Assembly (NCBI RefSeq): GCF_009002475.1
Contig: NZ_AP019860.1
Span: 4,836,001 to 4,900,000 of the forward strand
Reading direction: 5' to 3'
DNA length: 64,000 nt
Source of the DNA: Candidatus Uabimicrobium amorphum
GTDB lineage: Bacteria > Planctomycetota > Uabimicrobiia > Uabimicrobiales > Uabimicrobiaceae
Positions 61,031-64,000 of this stretch are shown here, piece by piece. Positions within the stretch are counted from its first letter, which is position 1. Each line of letters begins with the position of its first letter. Both the position numbers and the translations under genes were made by a program. The notes beneath the pieces are model-generated. The model was given only the letters and a program-made list of their open reading frames with translations. It ran no database searches and was not told the DNA's origin.

Positions 61031-62839
61031 TTAGTCGCGTTCAGCAGGAACATAGATGACATCGTCATCTGTTTGCCAAACTTCTTTTTCCGTAAGTATT
61101 TTTCCGAGCTCTTGTACTTGACGATGGAATTCTTGGAATTCCGCTTCGTCCGCAGGAGCTTCTATTTGCCGTGCCTTTGTTATCTTTGAAGATTCTTTTT
61201 CGCGTTTAAAAGAAGACATTTTCATTTCTTCTTTTGGTTTCAACAAATACAATGGGCCGCGAAGTTCCATTGTGTATTGCTTTTCTAAATCCTCTGCGTT
61301 GATGATAATACGCTTGGCAAGGTAGTTGATCGCCATATCTATCTTGTGCTTCATTGCACGCACTTCAACTTCTAAACCAGTTTCTGATAACCACTGAACC
61401 CAACCATGTTGTAAATGGCCATTTTGATCAGGGTAAGCGATGCACCAAACAGATCCTTTTTTCTCTAAAACAGGAAAATAGGTGTCGGCATTTCCTTGAT
61501 CCATTTTAAATGTAAATACATTGTTACTTCCTTGTAGGCAATCATCATGTGAGCGATAAATCGCAAATGATTTTGTGGCTCTTACACGATACAAAGTATT
61601 CCATAAAAATAAATCTTTGGCATTAATCCAGCCGTGTGCATTGTTTTCAAACGGACTAGTTCCGACTTTTACCGCAACATTGGCATTGTCTTTCGCAAAT
61701 GAAAATGCAAAAACATAGTACTCTTTCATAATTGCTAATACATTGCCATTTGGTTGTTGCATATTTTCTGTTGCATAAGCGACAACTCCTGGTTTGTTTG
61801 GTACTCCCATAATCGGGAAACCATCTTGCTTCTTGATCCAATAACCATGAGTAAGTCCTTTGTATAAAAGGGCTCTATCCATACCTGGATACTGGTTTGT
61901 AGGGGACGGAATGAGTTCTGTTGGTTTTTTGGCAGGAACTACTTGATCCCCTGGAGTTGCGTTTAAGTCTGTTGGATCAACAGTATTTTCCACAACTTGC
62001 TTTTCTTCTACTGGTTTTTTTACCTGAGCGACTGTTTCTTTTTCAGATAGGTCTTGAGTTAAATCAGGTATTTCGTTTCCAGGAAGACTTGGTTGTGAAG
62101 AATCAGGTTGTACGTTGTTACGAACGACGACAAGTCTTTGCGCACTAATTGTGTGACCAACACTTTGTCCATTGTGCGTAATGCGTAAATCAACACTGCT
62201 ATTGCTATCATAAACACCAGGTAACTTGCTTAGGTTGATGATGATAATACCATTTTTTGTCGTGTGAAAGTCTGCTATTTTTCCGTTGGTGATAATTTTT
62301 AGTTTACCGCCTCTTACAATCGCAACATCACGTTTTGTTCCTTCTTTTCTCCAGGCTCCAGGGATGACATTTGTGGTAACTTCTGGAGTTACAGGTCCGG
62401 ACAACAGACCAGCTTTTTCTGGGCGGAAATTTCTGAAAGGCCAAACCATAGAGACGGGATAAATCGCTAGGTCTGGGTCTCCATTGATCACACCCCCTAC
62501 AATGGCTAAAGGTGTGAAAGGTACGGTAATAGCACCAATGATAAATTCATCCACTTTACGTGCGACAGAAAAAGGGTAACGTTTTTCAACTATTTTGGTA
62601 TCACTACGGGTAAATTTTGTATAAGAGACTTCCTTCATAAGTTGTATTTTATACATCTCTGAAGAAACATCATCTTGTAAGGCTCTTTTTACAACCAACG
62701 AGTTTACCATATCCTTTGTTTCTACTCGGGGTTGCTTAATGACTTCACGCTGTGTTGCCGTATTAGCACAGCTACATAGTAAGATAGCAAAACAAAGAAC
62801 TATTGTTTTGTTTATAAGGTTTTTCTTGAGTGCAAACAT
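61031..62839 (-). CDS. large lipoprotein of unknown function
   Basis: 602 aa. Signal sequence with lipobox LCSC (Cys24), so predicted to be lipidated. A hydrophobic Gly/Pro-rich segment lies at about 90-125 (FIIGAITVPFTPLAIVGGVI). A beta-rich domain follows at about 170-240 (IIINLSKLPGVYDSNSSVDL), then a Pro/Glu/Lys/Val disordered linker (about 245-320). A C-terminal globular domain spans about 330-540, with repeated Tyr/Trp strands and an SH3-like WCIAYPDQNGHLQHGWVQW segment. I recognise no family. Its SD AGGAGG overlaps the stop of the upstream OM-protein gene (11-bp gap), so both are envelope proteins made together. Confidence 0.72.
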   Translation of the reverse strand: MFALKKNLINKTIVLCFAILLCSCANTATQREVIKQPRVETKDMVNSLVVKRALQDDVSSEMYKIQLMKEVSYTKFTRSDTKIVEKRYPFSVARKVDEFIIGAITVPFTPLAIVGGVINGDPDLAIYPVSMVWPFRNFRPEKAGLLSGPVTPEVTTNVIPGAWRKEGTKRDVAIVRGGKLKIITNGKIADFHTTKNGIIIINLSKLPGVYDSNSSVDLRITHNGQSVGHTISAQRLVVVRNNVQPDSSQPSLPGNEIPDLTQDLSEKETVAQVKKPVEEKQVVENTVDPTDLNATPGDQVVPAKKPTELIPSPTNQYPGMDRALLYKGLTHGYWIKKQDGFPIMGVPNKPGVVAYATENMQQPNGNVLAIMKEYYVFAFSFAKDNANVAVKVGTSPFENNAHGWINAKDLFLWNTLYRVRATKSFAIYRSHDDCLQGSNNVFTFKMDQGNADTYFPVLEKKGSVWCIAYPDQNGHLQHGWVQWLSETGLEVEVRAMKHKIDMAINYLAKRIIINAEDLEKQYTMELRGPLYLLKPKEEMKMSSFKREKESSKITKARQIEAPADEAEFQEFHRQVQELGKILTEKEVWQTDDDVIYVPAERD

Positions 62840-62850
62840 CGGGGGGCCTC

Positions 62851-63519
62851 CTAAAATTCAATCTCTGAAGAAAGTAGAACGGAATACCCATCGACACCAA
62901 ACGTATCTTCGCCGCCGATTTCATCTTCGAAAACCCATTCACCTTTTTCGTAAGATGCTTCAAGGGAGAAGCCCACAGGGTAGTCTCCACTAGGAAGTAT
63001 ACCTATTTTTCCGAATACCCCAGCGCTCCATCCAAGAGCTCCGACATCATCTTCATTTACAACATCATCATTTATTATTTGTCCCGATTCGTGGACACCT
63101 GCGGTATGACCCGATGCAAAGGCTCCTGCTTCAACAAAGAACATGTCTCCAAGAGGTTGTTTCCAACTCACAAAAGGACCGCCACCTAACATCAAAAGGA
63201 CAAAATCTGAAAATGCCTCGTCACCAGTGGCCGCATCCTCGACATCTATGTCTCCACCAAGTGCACCCCTAAATTCAATACCAGTACGGAATTCAGGAAG
63301 AGCTTCTATGATACTTCCTCCAGTACGTACTTTTACAATGAAGGAGTCTATATTATTCACTTTGGTTTCTACAAGTTCTCCATTAATATCTTGTACGGAT
63401 ACGATGTCATCGTCTAGATTAAAACGTGCATAACCACCGCCAACTTCCATAAACGGTTTATAACAACCTGTTATAGATATGCAGGCAAATGCATATAAAA
63501 GAATTCTCTTTAGTCTCAT
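62851..63519 (-). CDS. lipidated beta-barrel-like outer membrane protein
   Basis: 222 aa. Lipobox ITGC at Cys19. Mature part of alternating Gly/aromatic strands (MEVGGGYARFNL, SFIVKVRTGG, FRTGIEFRGALGG, FVEAGAFASGHTAG, LGWSAGVFGKIG, GFSLEASYEKGEW) separated by acidic loops. It ends SSEIEF with the C-terminal Phe typical of outer membrane barrels. About eight strands fit the length. Both a lipid anchor and a barrel signal in one protein is unusual. First of a two-gene unit with the 602-aa lipoprotein. Confidence 0.75.
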   Translation of the reverse strand: MRLKRILLYAFACISITGCYKPFMEVGGGYARFNLDDDIVSVQDINGELVETKVNNIDSFIVKVRTGGSIIEALPEFRTGIEFRGALGGDIDVEDAATGDEAFSDFVLLMLGGGPFVSWKQPLGDMFFVEAGAFASGHTAGVHESGQIINDDVVNEDDVGALGWSAGVFGKIGILPSGDYPVGFSLEASYEKGEWVFEDEIGGEDTFGVDGYSVLLSSEIEF

Positions 63520-64000
63520 AGACGCTCCGGCTTCTAAATGGTTTTAGATTTGCCAGCCTCCTCATGTTATTTAAATAAATATATGACTTCTACTTATACG
63601 TAGTTTACTACTTTTAACAAATTATGTAAATATTTTTCGCAGAATTATTACACAGTGGATAATCACTGCTTGCACTTAGTTCAAAAATTTAGGACAATAA
63701 AGAAAAATTTTTGAGTTTGTATGCTAGGAATAAATTTTCTGCCTGCGACTTATTTATTGAAGCATTTTTGTGTTATTTTAATCGCTAGTTTGAGCATTCT
63801 TATATAAAATAAGGTTTGCTGAGAGTCTCTTAGGTTTTTTATGCACAAAATATTGAGACTACTTTTGATTCTTGCTGTTAAGAAATGTGAAAAGAGCAAG
63901 AAAACATTACTAAATCCATGTATAATTATGTGAAGATTTCGATTATATACTATAAGAGTGGGTGTATACTGCGTTTTTATTCCACAAAAAATTGTCCAAC
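63520..64000. other. AT-rich intergenic region at the window end
   Basis: These 481 bases precede the lipoprotein/barrel unit on the minus strand, and should hold its promoter (a TATAAG-like -10 is readable on the minus strand near 63592-63597). No RNA gene is seen. A 30-codon plus-strand frame at 63841 is not convincing. Confidence 0.4.

Noticed and set aside
63841..63933. 30-codon plus-strand frame beginning MHKILRLLLILAV
   Set aside because: No RBS, very short, and ends without a plausible mature part; likely chance.

Overview
The window looks like a chromosomal segment of a low-GC member of the Planctomycetota or a close relative. The grounds are the density of eukaryote-like Ser/Thr protein kinases with TM segments and TPR/HEAT ectodomains, FHA proteins, SUMF1/FGE-like domains, secreted PDZ and HEAT-PDZ proteins, ECF sigma with the WRLFR motif, and small CxxC zinc-ribbon proteins. 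The low-GC 'Candidatus Uabimicrobium' type is a reasonable guess, but no marker gene here proves it. I see no rRNA, tRNA, CRISPR array, transposase or prophage.

Layout. 1-3.4 kb (minus): a partial unknown gene, a cyclophilin, a signal peptidase II with a large insertion, and a PurD-like ATP-grasp protein that has lost key residues. 3.8-7.9 kb (plus): a receptor-type kinase and comM. 8.4-12.7 kb (plus): an envelope-stress-like locus with ECF sigma factor, a single-pass membrane protein and three secreted PDZ proteins, one of them an HtrA homologue without its catalytic triad. 12.8-17 kb: a 1.3-kaa TPR/zinc-ribbon/beta-domain protein and a zinc-ribbon peptide, then an inverted repeat element. 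17.4-21.7 kb (minus): an ABC exporter (ATPase, FtsX-type permease, HlyD-like adaptor). 21.8-26.9 kb: a zinc-ribbon/HTH protein with a membrane partner, and two secreted unknowns, one an 845-aa helical repeat protein.

27-43.4 kb is dominated by phospho-signalling parts: an FHA protein (27.1 kb), an HDAC-family deacetylase and a secreted partner (28.7-30.4 kb), two von Willebrand A-like proteins (30.5-33.6 kb), then a same-strand run of FHA-FHA, ZnR-ZnR-FHA-FHA, FHA-FHA-TM-(degenerate trypsin-like), ZnR-ZnR and pseudokinase-FGE proteins (33.9-40.6 kb), followed by tilS, ruvA, one more FHA protein and a pentapeptide-repeat protein. 44-52 kb holds a secreted subtilase, a hexanucleotide repeat tract, a tandem-kinase protein, a secreted S9 peptidase, a single-kinase paralogue and two small lipoproteins. 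52-60 kb (minus) is a tightly overlapping LOG-kinase-kinase operon with two very large TPR receptor kinases. 60-63.5 kb (minus) has a TIGR01777-type epimerase, a lipoprotein and a lipidated beta-barrel-like protein.

Taken together, the segment encodes five kinase-bearing proteins (six apparently active kinase domains), one pseudokinase and five FHA proteins with eight FHA domains. This is a plausible local phospho-Thr writer/reader network. A recurring theme is loss of catalysis with retention of fold: the dead HtrA, dead pseudokinase, degenerate trypsin-like domain and degenerate PurD. The FHA/pseudokinase-FGE array and the ECF-sigma/protease-dead PDZ locus are the best candidates for undescribed systems. 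Both are inferences from domain content and gene order only.
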